Below are positions 11,341 through 24,934 of a stretch of 64,000 nt of DNA, one piece after another. The stretch covers positions 76,699,160 through 76,763,159 of the forward strand of contig OX104130.1 of the NCBI GenBank assembly GCA_944470555.2, given 5' to 3'. Numbering within the stretch: position 1 is the stretch's first letter; each line of letters opens with the position of its first letter. Below the pieces are notes generated by a model. That model was not told the origin of the DNA, made no database searches, and was given only the letters and a program-made list of their open reading frames with translations. Made by a program: the position numbers and the translations under genes. Source of the DNA: Heterobilharzia americana. Lineage: Eukaryota > Platyhelminthes > Trematoda > Strigeidida > Schistosomatidae.

Positions 11341-14300
11341 CGTCTCATTTATCGACTGTGATTATCATCAACTAAGTCACTGCTCCTTCTCTACTTCAAT
11401 ACGCTATTATTGGAGATGTTATATTTGTTCTGCAGTTCATTCTTTCCTTTCATATGCACTAGCTGGAGAGAATTAGATGTGTCATTATATTGTTTGAGAT
11501 TTATTGTGTAAATACATCACATATTGTTCAGACAATCTTCATCTTCCAGTTGCAGTATCTTAATGGTAACAAACCCTTTTCTACAGGTAATATTTTTGAT
11601 GCAGTAATGAGTTATCAGCATTTAATTTTTCAGCTGATTACTCCATGTAGGATCTTTTCAGGTTATATGACGTATTGTTGTGCGCTAAAGAACCCACCAT
11701 CATCCATCAAGATGTGTCTCATAATTTTATTGTGATTACTTAAAGTGATGATGGAGATCAAATTTCATGGTTTGACAACATATTGGAATGAATTAAACCA
11801 CAAAAAAGTAATTCAGAGCGAATTAATACGTAAACATCATTTTCCAGTAGACCAAACTTTAGGCCAATGGTCATATATATAATTGTCAATGACAGTCATA
11901 ATTATGCAAAGTAGCAATTTCAACCTTCGGTAAGGTCACCTGCTTTCCATAAATTCACTCCTACTAAACTCTATTTGTTATTTAAGGTTATGTCCAGTTT
12001 ATAAAAATCTTTTATTCGTCTAATCCATATCCTGGGCATAATAAAGATAGGATCACAAATCATACTGGCATTTGATGAACCTGATGCATTTCAAAACTAT
12101 ACACAGCCTATCTTATGTAACGTCCAGGTGCAACAGTCGATTTAGGGGACACTTAAAACTTTCAATGCAAATAACTGACATTACTTCAATTCTTTCAAAC
12201 GGGATTCCACAACAACTGATGAAACCTTTGGATAGCATTACCTAAATACATGTGATCGCTAAAAATATTTATCGCTAATGATATTTATAAGGGGTTGAAC
12301 TATATTACTCGAAGGTTAATGGTGAGCCTTTATATCTAATTGAATAATTTAAGTACCAGTCACCAATTTATAGCCTTTCTTCAAAAAATCACAGTCATTC
12401 ATATTGCTATCAATAGTTTTTACTTGGTGATTCCTGCATAGATCTCTGAGTGAATACTGACAATAAACCGATGACTTAGCTTCGAGAGGATCGCGTAGGT
12501 GAGTGAGTTAGCAGACGGCTTGGGTGATATCAGATTTTGTACTGATAAGTGTTTGATTATAGTCTGATATGAAGTGGACATTCATAACTTCATCAACTGA
12601 TCATTTGAAGAAGACGTGATGAAAATCACCGAATATTCCTCCCGAATTCAAATAAAAATAAAAACGAAAACTGCTAAACTAGTCAGGTGGAATAGCAAAC
12701 ACTCCTGCAATCTGCTAACTATATTCATATCATTAGAAGAACGTAGTGGTCAGTTGTCAAATTCATGAATTCAAACCTCCATTAGTGTCTAGTTAGTGTC
12801 CATCCAACCAAATCACGTTAGTGTTACTTCTGTGGCAAACAGTAATAGTTCGAGCACCTTAGAAAAACTCAGAATTCCTGAACCATTTCATCACCAGAGC
12901 ACTCCATGTTTTCGAGAAAATACAAGTGATGCCATATGTGAGTGAGAGTTGGTTGAAGAGACAACATCAAAATCCAATACCTTCTGGAAAGGCCTTGATC
13001 CGAAATAACCTTAATCCTTCAATACATCTCCTGTTATTCTATCATCATTTCTATTTCTGAGGCTTCCACACACCATCAGCGATCAAATCGAAATGGTGGT
13101 CTTTAAGCGTTTATTAACATATATCTGAATATCACGCTAATGAGTCTCACACAGAACACTTGCATGTCAACTGAACACAATTGTAGGATCCACGGGAAGA
13201 TACTCAAGCCACTGATTCCCACTTCGTGTGACTGAAAGGTGAATGCATCGAAACAGGTAGTTTAACTCTCTCTACTTGTCGACGTCATGGTGTAACAAAA
13301 TGTCACGTTTTTGTATCCACCAGTTGAAATTATCAGCTGTTCAATTTACTATATATCACAAGACAACAGAAAACTGAATGAGGTGAACTTATAGTTGTCT
13401 GTCATATCTATGTGACAAGGTTTGAAATCAACAACCCAGCCGATGCCTCACTTGTGCTTAAAACTGTGAATTATTGTAAGAGTTAACTTTGGTCATTAAA
13501 CTAAGATGTAAACCAAGTACCAGGAAGCATTATTTAAACAACAGTATATACAGAATGAAAGAAGAGCAGCCTGAAGCGTCAAGAAATTGTGTCATCTGAA
13601 CTATCAGAGCTCCAGCTTAACACATCATATAAGTCCAATAGCTTGTTGGAAATATCAGTGGAGAGAGAAAAATAACGTGAAAACCACACTGCTAATATCA
13701 CCATGGAACGAAGATGTGATGTTGTAGGAAATGAATGAAGATCAATAAATGTCAAATCGAATGAAGTCGATTGTTCATCTCTACAAAGTTACAAGTGATT
13801 CACTTGAAGTCTTGCATCATTTATCACTGAATGACACGTACTCAAACGAAAAGTGTAACACTTCCTATTAGCATTATAATGCATTGATTCTGGTCACTCG
13901 CAGTTCCACTACCATTTTACTAAAAACTACACTCATTTTCTGTGTACAGAAGTACCACCAATAGGTTGTTAAAAATACTCATGATGTGGCGACTAATCTG
14001 AATTATCAACTTCAACTGTTGATTTACTACTTTCCAGTCGTTGATGTAGTTACACACGACATGATGTGTTACTCAGTACACAACTTCGGTGAGGAAATAC
14101 ATCTGATACGAAGAGGAGCTATGCAAAGCATCCAGCGATGATTCAATCAGATTATTATTATTCACAGAGTTCATAATGCTGATCACATCTAAATATGATG
14201 TGAATCGCATTCAGAAATGTGCTGTGTATAGATGGGTCATTCAGTTGCTTCAGACACACTAACATTTATGACCATAGAAGATACGCCAGACAAAACAGAC

Positions 14301-17300
14301 GCTTTCATAGATGCTTTTGACTGTGTTGTGATTATCAAATGTACAGAGTACTCCATGCAATGAATCATACTCTAAAGAACTTTAAAACTGTAAATAGACT
14401 TATTTTTCAATGAGAACAGTGACTTCCATCTTGGTAACATCAATGGTTATCATCATTAATTCATTCAATTCTCAAAATATTCAGGCGAAAACCTACAATT
14501 CCCTCAGCTATACGAAATTGCTTTGTTCGCATCATGATTACACAACTTTGTGGAATCGTTCCAAAATAACTGGGTTACTCAAATTGAATAGCCTGTTCTC
14601 TTTGTTAGCAGAAGTTTGAAACGCGTAACTTATGTGTATATCATGTAACTCAAGTATTTCCGTAGGTTGTTCTGCATACATGTTTTCAATTAATATGCAG
14701 AAAACTTCTTTCAGCAACAATATTTTCAGATACTACAACTTCAGGTGATACATCCTTCATATTTTGAAGTGTATCTGATTTTATTTTTCCTAACTAACGC
14801 ACACATGAATAAGTTTGACTGCCATATAATTCAGATAAACTGAAGAAACCGTTAAAAGCTGTGCAGGTAATCAACATTTTTCTTTGTCCTTTTTTGAATG
14901 ATGCTCAGTCTTATCAAGCTAGAAGAATAGCTCCAAGCATTGAACACATTAGCTAGACTGATGTCCATCAAAAGGAAGTTTGAGGAATTACAACGCTGTT
15001 TTGAACACACTTCCAATGTTGTCATTGATGGTGGTAAACTTTCACATTTCACAATGAATAAGATATCTAAGGCATCATATTTTCATGAGTTAACTATACA
15101 CTCGTAATCATGTAGCCTCACAGAGGATAGGTGACAAGAACCTTTTGACCTTTTAATTCCCCTTCTCACAAAAGCGGTCACCCAGGGGGGCAACTAATAT
15201 CCTGAGCGTAACAGAGATACGACTGAAGGTGCTACATACCTTTAAATGACAAGCATCCACCAGTAAATAAAATACCTCACTGAAAGCAATGGGTGAACAA
15301 ATTAACACTGGAATCACTTATGGTAGGTGCAGAAGAATGTAGCAAACCAAGCTGGTCATCGGAAAATGTCGCACCTCATAGACAGAAGACACAGACTAAT
15401 TAAATGATGCTTCGCTGTTAGGCAAATATAAAAAACCTGTTGACATTGCACCTCATTCATACACATGTTCTACCGAAAAGCAAACCAGCCAATTCATACA
15501 TTGTTGCAGCCGTGGGGTATAGGTTGATTGGCCTTTCCAGTCCGAAGAGTGACCATAATACTTTATTACCTCATGAATAGTAAATCCATCTTCCAGATCA
15601 CCAAAAAGCGTATCCCATTTGAATTCTTGTTATTGTAGCAGACAGTCTGCATAGAAATGTTATCCTTTTCGATATATTACGAAAAAAGATACACACCATC
15701 TCCTAAAATGAATAGTTTTTCACTCGCTTTGCTCACTTATTTGCCGTAACTCATAGTATCATCAGGATTTGAAGCTTATAAATATACAAGTGTGAAACAG
15801 ACACAACTATGACTTGCCCCCTTCAAATTACTTCATGCAATATCACAAAGCTGACTAAGAAATCTGACGATTTCATTTCAACACAAGCTATCACAATATA
15901 TCCCTTAGTGAATGAGATCGTATTCTGTCTAACACATAGTAGCCCATTGGTGATCTAGAGGTAAATTATATTTGGTTACTATAAACAGACAACAGAACAC
16001 ATCAAATCTATGATTGGTCTGCACTCTTTAATACCAGATAACATGGAAACCATTTCTTTCTGAAGATATCCATGAACACGTTTTCATCAACGATGACACC
16101 GACATCGTGAAAATCATGACAATGACATCCAAATTCTTGACCACTTTGCGAAGCACATTATTTGACTTTTCCAGGTAACAAGTACTTTACCACAATATGT
16201 GTAAACCTGATATCACAGATGGTCATGGTAGTAAGCTCTAAGATATCACATTTGAAGCCACAAATCTACAACAGATTCAAATGGTCAAGCTTTCATAGAT
16301 CGATTCAAATTCGCTGGTCATGAACGAATGTAACATGTTTGCCGCATTTTATGATCACAGCAAATCCTTGTAGTATTTGTTATTTCATAAGCTACTGACT
16401 CTTATTCAATCAGCATTAAGCATAATTTGTTGTTCAGGTAGTTGTCAATTATTTGTTTTTGTCTACACTTGTTATGTAGTGCAATTCACTGCTGTTCATA
16501 TTACACACTCAAACGAAGCCTTTTCACTAATGAATGTAGACACAGAGTATATTTGATTTCTACCACTCCAAATATACAATGAAGTTTCGCAAATACACTT
16601 TGACGAAACCTGACGCAAACCACAACCACTCACGTTTGTACTTCTAGTCAGATGAGCTTTATTCATAAGTGGATTTGGCAATCTAGAGTGTAAACACTTT
16701 AAGTGAAATAAAGTAATGCTTATTAATATATACTTATAATGGATGACTCCTACCTTACTCACATCAACATTGACTTCTATACAACTAGACATACTACTAA
16801 AAAAGCAACTTGAAATGGAGTAGAATATCTTACCAGATTATTCTATTGAATGTTGATTTTTCAGTGGTCTGTAAATATTTACTTTCTCTCATCCCATTGT
16901 TTTCGCTAAACAGCTTATATTTCCATGATATTCATCATATCCAGACTGGTGAACATGAGATGATAAGTGTGTGTTGTTTGGATTGAAAAAGTTAACCTGA
17001 TATTTGATAACTGCTTTACTCACCACCAAAGGAAGAAGAAATCTATTCAATCACCTTCTGAAATCCTGTATTCCACACTTTCCTATCAACAATCTACACA
17101 ATTTGTTCAATCTCCTACTCTATACCTGTCACAGTTGATGCTGTGGAGTGACAGTTCAATCACTCCTGTCTGTGTATTGCACAGTCAAGTTGACCAGATC
17201 CTCCCCACTAGAAGAATAACAACTCCAATCAAGCTAGTCAAGCATTATGTCGCCTACATTCGAAGAAAACAGCAGACGAACAATTCACTTTGACTTCAGT

Positions 17301-18553
17301 GTTGTGAGCCATTCGAATCAAGTTTGTGGTAGTAATTTTGTCAATCAATAAGTAAACATTGTCAATACTGTCGCCAGATTCTCCAGTGAAAGTACATTAT
17401 CTGACTGACAGAACTGATCATTCATGATGCCCAAGTGTAATTCACATACCTTTGATTTAAAACTTGTGTAACATTCAGTAGCCATCAGGCTTCGTAATTA
17501 AACTGGTCTCTGTGAAGCTTTATCTGAATCTGAATCAGAATATTTCTATTCAGGAGTAAAGTATTTTGAATAATAACTGAAATATACGATGATACAATGT
17601 TAATAGCACCTGCTTACCACAATAGACTGGATTTTGTAACTTGAAGACAGATTTCCATTGAACACAATGGTCGAAATTCAACAATATGTAACAGAAACCA
17701 CAGTAGACAACTCTGGTGTTATTTTGTCTTCTGATTAATCAGAAAACCTCTATGATTCAGTAAGTGAAGGTAATATTCTGAAGAAAATGCCACTGATTTG
17801 TGAGTGAATAAGTATTCCTGAAACGGTTTACGCCTTGTCAATCGATTACACACCCCGTAATAACTCCATTTTACAATTCCTTGAATGCTTCATGAACTTC
17901 TTGTATATGGTTACCATCTAGAACAACAACAGTTCACCATATGGCACCCATCTTTCCTGACCTATCCAAAATCTAATGATGCGATGAAATAAAGTGTTTA
18001 TAGAGTCTACTAATTGTTTCGTCCACTGAGATATACTGAAGCTCAGTGTGTTGGATTATATTGATTTCAATAACCTAAATGATTGGCATCAGATAGGAAA
18101 GCATCGTAAACCAAAAACTGTTTCGTCCACTATTGTTACTACACAACAGATCAAATGTCTTCAAATGCAGTCTGTGATCCCCAACTATCAATGACATATC
18201 TAAGCTCAGAAGAGTAGAATTAAGTGCAGTCCTTGAATGCCATCCCATCCACTTTAATGCAAGAAAACTTATGGCCAGATTCGGGATAAATCAGAGTCAT
18301 GCACTGCTACTGAATTACTTACCGCGGTAAACACAACCACCTCCAACTAAATAGGTTCCCATTGGTTTCTGACTTGACATCTTTTCATGCTGATGGTCAT
18401 TTTCTAGTGATACACTTTTCTGTAGTATGTAGCTGATGAGAGGATAAACCCGATGAGTTATTCATGGAAATTCCGAAAAGAATCCATTGATTATAAGTGA
18501 GATTGTCTGAGACAACCGTGGTTCGGTAGACCGATAATGTTGATACCGAATAT
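11341..18553. other. Left-arm interior, no gene recognised
   Basis: AT-rich DNA. The longest open frames (for example 16967-17293 plus, 108 codons, and 16496-16792 minus, 98 codons) appear identically in the other arm only because the DNA itself is near identical. They have no domain, signal or repeat that I recognise. The step in arm identity lies at about 14.4 kb inside this stretch. Confidence 0.45.
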
Positions 18554-18613
18554 TGACAAGATTCAAACCAGCTACCTCAAAGTTACCGGTGTGGTGCTGT
18601 GCCCATTGAACTG
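18554..18613 (-). repeat. tRNA-like SINE head (left-arm copy)
   Basis: Minus strand: an A-box-like stretch around CAATGGGCACAGCACC and a B-box-like GCTGGTTTGAATCTTG, spaced as in a tRNA-derived SINE. The following bases (to about 18760) may be its body. The mirror is 32881-32940. Confidence 0.35.
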
Positions 18614-21600
18614 TGAAACCCAGTTGATAAGGTTTTCACCCCAATCACCAAAATGTTTGCCCAGTTGCCATGCGAATCCTTGGTTCGTAACTGTTCGTTC
18701 CTCTTAGTCACGCTGACTGCCTAACCAGGTCTTCTCGTCACAATTCAAATCAAACCCAGTCGAAAGGGTCATTAGGCATGTGGTTTGAGTCCTTTCCCAT
18801 CGCACTTAGGGTTTTCATTCCACCGTCATTCATTTTTCTGGATCAAAGACGAGTTGATATTTACGTGATATTTAAGGCAGGTGAAAGTATACCATGGCTA
18901 AAAACTAGATAAAAACATCATGGCAATGTAATGAAATGCAAGATATTCTACATCGTAGAATATAAGTATGGTTAGAACATGAAAAGTAATCAGGTTCGTT
19001 GTTACCAAGACATGGCAATGCTTGTCGATAAAACCTGGCAGAAGAATGTTACAGACTACTGGATTCTCAACTAGCTGAGTCGACATACTGGATACATGAA
19101 TTTTCATGATCAGAACTGATGTGATAACTAACTCGAAAAAAGTAACGCCTCCAGCTACTAAACATCAACCTGTAACGAATAAAGTTCCAGCATTTGTATA
19201 AATTTTACACTCCAGTTTGCGAACTGAAAATGACCTTTTTTATATCAGCAAACAAAAGTAAATCACAAGGCTACAAACTTTCTGAGACTAGGAAATCAAA
19301 TTCGTCAATATATACATTTCCTGAAATAACCCGCAATATCCAGCCCTCAATTTCTTATATCTGCCTACTTCCATCAGCAATCAACTGCATTCTGATCCCC
19401 ACCGACGTGCCACCTCTTCACCTCCAAAGCTCTATCTACACTGGCATTCGACACCGTTTTTAAGTTCTCCTGAAAGTTCAGCCAAAGATAATTGTCGTGT
19501 TTATACAGCAGCATCTGATGCTTCGAACTACACAGCACAAACTTCAATGCTCACATACTACATCAAATCGAACAATGGTCATCGGAAGCATGAACTTGTA
19601 AACACTAGACCATGAAAATCTCCATCGTTCGCGAGACACGATTGCAAGACCGAAGCATGTTTCTCCACCTAACTCCTCCCAGAACTGTGAGGAATGTGAA
19701 GACTTCGATCAGCAGGAATCTCCAATGTTGCTCTTACTAAATAACTACGTGATTGTTACTAGCCTACTGTAAAAGTAACGACAGGGTCTAGGACCGATTC
19801 ACACACTGAAATGAGTAACCTGACCTGAATATTTTAAATCGAATTAATGGACGGAAGTGAATTCTCTTTCAGGAGTTCTGATAACAGTGAGACTGAGAAG
19901 TGGTATAAATGTAGCAATATGATAAGACTAGTCAGTGACTGTAAGCAGGACTCGACAGGGAAAGCTGAGACGAAGTACACTGCAGCCACAACACATTATA
20001 AACATGAATGTTTGTATTTATGAAGGTAACTGAAGTGATGACAGCGATTAGTTTTGCTGTGGCGGATTGAAACCGGTTTGCAAATCATTCAGATAGGATA
20101 CTTCTCAAACGATGAACAGAATAGTTAGAGAAAAATTTGACTGGGATCTGTCTTGAATTTCGCTGCATGAAAAACTGAAATAAAACACTTACTCTCCACA
20201 GAAATCTAGAAGGATGTAAGAAAAGTGGAACTAAGATGAGTAGTAGAGGTTGATGGATTATCACTACAATTATCCAGTGAGGTTGAACCAGTTTCGTAGA
20301 TTTAAGTGACTGAAGTGAAAGTCGGAGTGAGTGAGTCAGTTATGATTCTCTGTGACTATTTCAAATTGCTGACTGACTCCATCTTCGAGAAACGAAAGAA
20401 ATCCTATTGTGATAACCATAAAGGAATCAACCTGAAGAATACACTGGAATTCTACAACCAACATGCATCCGTCACACAGTCAACCTCATAAACACCACAT
20501 CCCAGAACACAAAGCAAACACTAAACTGACTGTAGGTCAACCAAATATTTAACCTTCATCACATCTTGAAGATGAGGTCATTTTTCGATACAATAGGCCA
20601 TAGTAGACATAACCAATCAAAGATTACTCTGAAAGTGTCTCTCTGTGAAGTCGATACGCTGTAAGTGCATCATCCTCCTAGTTGGATAATTGAACACATG
20701 TAGTTGAAGCCTACAGTGAACTGGTCAAGATGAAGCTAGGAGTGATAGAACTAAGACGTAGCACTAATAAATGAATAGCATATTCATTAGTCTGATTTAT
20801 AAAGAGGAATCTACACTTGTAGCTTTGATTTCATGAGAAATGTGAAATTGATGTGTGAAGTTTCGATTGGAGTTATATCAGAATCATTCGAAGCAACGTA
20901 AACATATCCACATGATTCTCATTTTATGCCGCATTTCTTCATGTTCTGATGTAGGCTGTAACAACCCCGACAGGTTAAGATGTTTTGCCAGAACCTGTAC
21001 TTATCAAGACTGACCAAGATACTGACGACAGTTCTCACGAAAACACGCAGAGACCTCATAAACATTCGCCAACTCCTCATACACATCAATAATATCCAAA
21101 TATTTAGATGGATCGCAGTAAGAGATGAAACAGTATCATGCTGTGCAATAAGTGGGTAAACACACTAACCTGATAGTTTCAGTCCATGTAACTGTTATAT
21201 TCACTGAACGACAAAATGGTTTCTCCACACCTCACATCACTTGACGTCAAACTACGGCTTGATCTGCCAGTATTACACAGAGTATTATCATTTGATTTTA
21301 CAGATGTGTATCAAACAAACAGTTCACGAATGAGTAACGCCTTCTGTATTGCAGGAGTGAAACCTGAACACTGTTTTCGGTAGTAGCTCCATTTTAATTT
21401 GTCTACTAGGTGTGTCACACAGTCAAACATTATCATTCACTGGATAACATTTTGACTGAAATTTGTCTTTCATATTTCTACTAACCTATCCAGCAGGACA
21501 GAGAATCTTGAAGGAAACATTTGACTCAGTGTGGATAGAAATACGTCTCAATGACTACCCACCCACGTTAAGAAAATCTGACTGATAGTGGTTACACAGG

Positions 21601-23334
21601 TGTCAATAATACCAGGAATACTAATAATGGTAATAATGTTGATGACAGTAAAATGGTGACATTGTGAAGAAAGAATTCGTAGCCTTTTCCCTCTTACTAT
21701 ACAATGAAGGCAAACTGGAATCTTAAGAGAGAATTGCCAACAAGGCTGGGATTAGAGGAGCAGTTAAACCCAAAAATCCACTAGGAAATAATCTCTGTGG
21801 ATCTAATTAACTGAAATAATTTAGATTGCAATAAATGTCAGCTCAAAAATACACGTCAAACTGGTCAAATAGCGTCATTTAGGTGGACGAGAGTAAGATA
21901 GAGAATCTAGGAAGAAGCTTGACAACGAATATTCACGTGATGGAACTCAATTACACAATGCGGCACGACAGAGAGACAAAGGTGAAAACTACAGGGAAAG
22001 ATTTGTAACCAATAATTTTTGCTCACCGAATCACCACCAAATACATGCAATGAAGTTTCAAACATTTATTCTACACAATTCATTTAAGTGGAATGAGAAC
22101 AACAGTTTTAACAGAACACCATGGTTCCATTTTATCTCGAGAACTAATAGTAAGCTAGCAAATATACAGAAACATTGGACGAATAATCCAGAAGGCTAGT
22201 TGGAGAAGTGGAAGAGAGAGACAAGCGTATTCAGTATACTGAAATTGGAGAGGTGAGACGTCTATGAAAGGCGAGAGGATTTGTGTCAGATAAGAAAATT
22301 AATTGAGTTGAGTTCAGATAATGAGGTCAGACTGTGAAACTAAATAACAACAAACGTGTGGGAATTCATAATGATTCGCATAGAACATGATGATTGTCGA
22401 CAGCACAAACGTTTTCATAAAGGTATACACGGATTGACGAGAAAGGCCAAACTGAAATGGATTCATGCAATTATGTCAAAACTGCTGTTGTCCTTCTATT
22501 GCGGATGCCATCTTTAGAATTATAATGAAATCTGTCAAGTCAGTAGACACAATCTGATATGTATTCCTTCACAGATGCCATTTCGATTTCAATCGATCAT
22601 TGGTTACCACTCCAGTGAAGCGCAACAAATTCGAATTCTTCTACTAATTAATTATTTTGGACGATTTCTGGATATCAACTTCATGTCCACTATCAACAGG
22701 GTGATGAGAAATGAATGTGTTGTAAATTCTTTAGAATATGCTCAAATTGCATTCAGAGACCCTTCAATCTGTTAGTTGAGTACACGTACTTTGTTAAGTT
22801 CGTGTGGATTAGTCTGTGGGGTTGGAGACAGCATGAAAGGGGCACATGTCACATGTAGATTGTGTCACTGAATAAGTGAGATTATCCTAGCACCTAGATA
22901 AATCCATTTTAAAGGAGCAGATATTCCCTGATTTATTCTCATTACAACAGCACCTCTTAAACCAAGATTTAGGAAAACAAACTTCTTCACGTCTATATCA
23001 CACATTAGACTTTTAGTTGGTAGATTCTAGTAAATACTCATGAATTCCTGCAGATATCCGTTATCACGAAGGCAATTTTCAAACATATTCATTTCATTTT
23101 CCTATATCCTTTTCGAAGATAACGAAGATATCTTACATGATTGAAAAGCTTTTACACCAGTCCTATCTCATAACTTATTTGACAAAACTATAGGAATCAA
23201 GATAAATAAATCCTTTTTGAAAAATCCTTAAAACGTATATATTCTAGTACATAACCAAACGTCGTCGAATGAATTCGGAAGTTGAGGAAATGAAGCCTCT
23301 CAGTCTATTTATATTCCTTTGTGAATTCTATGTT
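18614..23334. other. Inner left-arm DNA, no gene recognised
   Basis: Nearly identical to 28160-32880 of the right arm after removal of the RTE insertion. Open frames are short (up to 89 codons) and lack motifs. One frame (22575-22775) follows a pyrimidine-rich tract ending in CAG, a possible splice acceptor, but no partner exon is evident. Confidence 0.45.
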
Positions 23335-23825
23335 TTAATGTGCTATGTTGAGTAGACTAATCAGATCCGAGACATGTTTCAGGCTACCATAGACAACAAA
23401 TGCGTCGTCAACATACCTACTATAGAAGGTTGTCTCATCTATAGTATACTTGGCACTCATAGACCGCCTGTCACAACACCATCAATTTAACGATGCAAAA
23501 CGTTGTTGAATTTACATTGTACAGTCTTAGTGAATATGAGTAATAAGTGTTGGAATTCTTCTTCTCTGAACAGAGACAAAAGATATCACAATTGTTTTCG
23601 GTTGTAAGCAGCTAGTGGGAAACACCAAAATAAAATGAATTCTTGCTATTCTGCTGAAGCCTTGATTCCTGTTCTGTTTGAACATTCAGTGGAAATGGTG
23701 CAGCACATGTTCCAGACACTAAAAAGAAGAAGCAGGTGAAAAGTACACAAAACATGTCTGGAATGTTAGCAGTTGCCCAAATAGTAACATGGAGAATAAT
23801 TCTTGTCCGAAATGTTATTCAGTAA

Positions 23826-23889
<64 letters not shown>

Positions 23890-24817
23890 AAAATGTAACA
23901 TTCTGTTCTGTTATTATTTGTATTAAGTTTGTCACTATTTATTTTCATTTCAGTAGAACAGTTGAATTGTCAATCACTAAGTTAATCATCATCTCTGAAT
24001 GCGCTTCCTTTCACGTTTCACGTTAACTGTAACAAAATATATCACACCTCAATGTTGCCTCATTCTATTCTAGCCATTTACAATATCTTACCTTATTGAA
24101 ACGTGTGTAAATTGAAATGAAGATACTGAATGAATAGTGAATGGTGATCTGAACATTATTTTAAGTTCTAATAACAGTTACTGATTCAAGACACCTGAAA
24201 GCAAATGCATATATTCATAAAATTACTTGTGGTTTATTTGTCCGTCTAACTTAACTGTAATGATCGAATATAACTATCTATGAATGAGAGTAGCTTCGAG
24301 AGACAATGCTGTTCTGCTAAACTGAGAGACGCAAATCTTAGTGTTGTGAATAGTAAAGTTACGCCTGAATTTCTGTATGCAAATGTATCATTAACATGGG
24401 ATTATTTCCAAGACTACTATTGTAGGCTTAGGCGCGTTTAAATGTTCAGCATAATCGTGGCTTTGTTAAATTTCAGCTGTTTGAGAATAGTCTGTGACAA
24501 ACTACACTGGAACAGTTAGTATACCTAGAAACAACTAGTCACTGTGCTAAACTTTTCAGTATATCGGAAACATGAAGATGGAAAGAAGACTTTGGATGTT
24601 GAATTCGTTGAGTGTAATCTGGTAGCCTTCTTCAAGAAATCACCCCAATCAATGGTTTCCGAAATAATTACAAGTAGTACTGATACACAGACAATAGACA
24701 AAAGGTATTCCACTGGCTCGAAAATAAAATCAAGTTCGTGAGCATAACGAAATATAATTTCACTTTTGAATTCATATGTCCTTTATTTCATGAAGGTAGA
24801 AAGTGAGATCGCCTGAC
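23335..24817. other. Unique spacer between the palindrome arms, 1,483 bp
   Basis: Arm complementarity stops between 23334 and 23335 on the left and between 24817 and 24818 on the right. The sequence between them has no counterpart elsewhere in the window. It contains a TA microsatellite and two opposed short open frames (24544-24741 plus, 24525-24713 minus) without recognisable motifs. A spacer of this size with long arms is the usual form of chromosomal palindromes. Confidence 0.85.
23827..23884. repeat. (TA)29 microsatellite in the palindrome spacer
   Basis: A perfect 58-bp run of alternating TA. Such runs extrude cruciforms and vary in length readily. It sits about 220 bp left of the palindrome midpoint (about 24076 before the RTE insertion is counted). 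Confidence 0.98.
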
Positions 24818-24921
24818 AACATAGAATTCACAAAGGAATATGAATAGACTGAGTGGCTTCATTTCCTTAACTTCCGAATTCATTCGATGACGTATGGTTA
24901 TGTACTAGAATATGTACGTTT

Positions 24922-24934
24922 TAAGGATTTTTCA
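24922..24934 (+). repeat. Left target-site duplication of RTE copy B
   Basis: TAAGGATTTTTCA, repeated exactly at 28264-28276. The uninterrupted site exists once in the left arm as the reverse complement (about 23218-23230). The first three bases could instead belong to the element's TAA tail, so the true duplication is 10-13 bp. Confidence 0.9.

Larger units (their letters stand above)
5990..23334 (+). repeat. Left arm of a giant inverted repeat (palindrome), about 17.3 kb
   Basis: The reverse complement of this arm is found at 24818-47538. Paired positions sum to 51494 through the inner arm (for example 22575 with 28919, 19194 with 32300, 16496 with 34998). The sum drifts to 51497-51504 from about 12.8 to 7.4 kb through small indels and becomes 53528 beyond a 2.0-kb right-arm-only segment. 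Inner 14.4-23.3 kb: I counted about eight substitutions. Outer 6.0-14.4 kb: roughly 2-6% substitutions plus indels. The outer end is sharp (5990 with 47538), and so is the inner end (23334 with 24818). The arm holds one decayed PLE, three tRNA-like SINE heads and no recognisable host gene. Confidence 0.95.

Noticed and set aside
16967..17293. 108-codon open frame, identical in both arms (34201-34527)
   Set aside because: Identity reflects the inner-arm DNA identity and not protein constraint. No motif, no splice context, and length within chance expectation for 64 kb of AT-rich DNA.
18430..18460. CTGATGAG core suggestive of a hammerhead ribozyme
   Set aside because: The second conserved GAAAC block and the flanking stems of a hammerhead are not in the right place.
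22575..22775. 66-codon frame after a pyrimidine tract and CAG, possible exon
   Set aside because: No partner exon, donor site or recognised protein family; only one suggestive acceptor.
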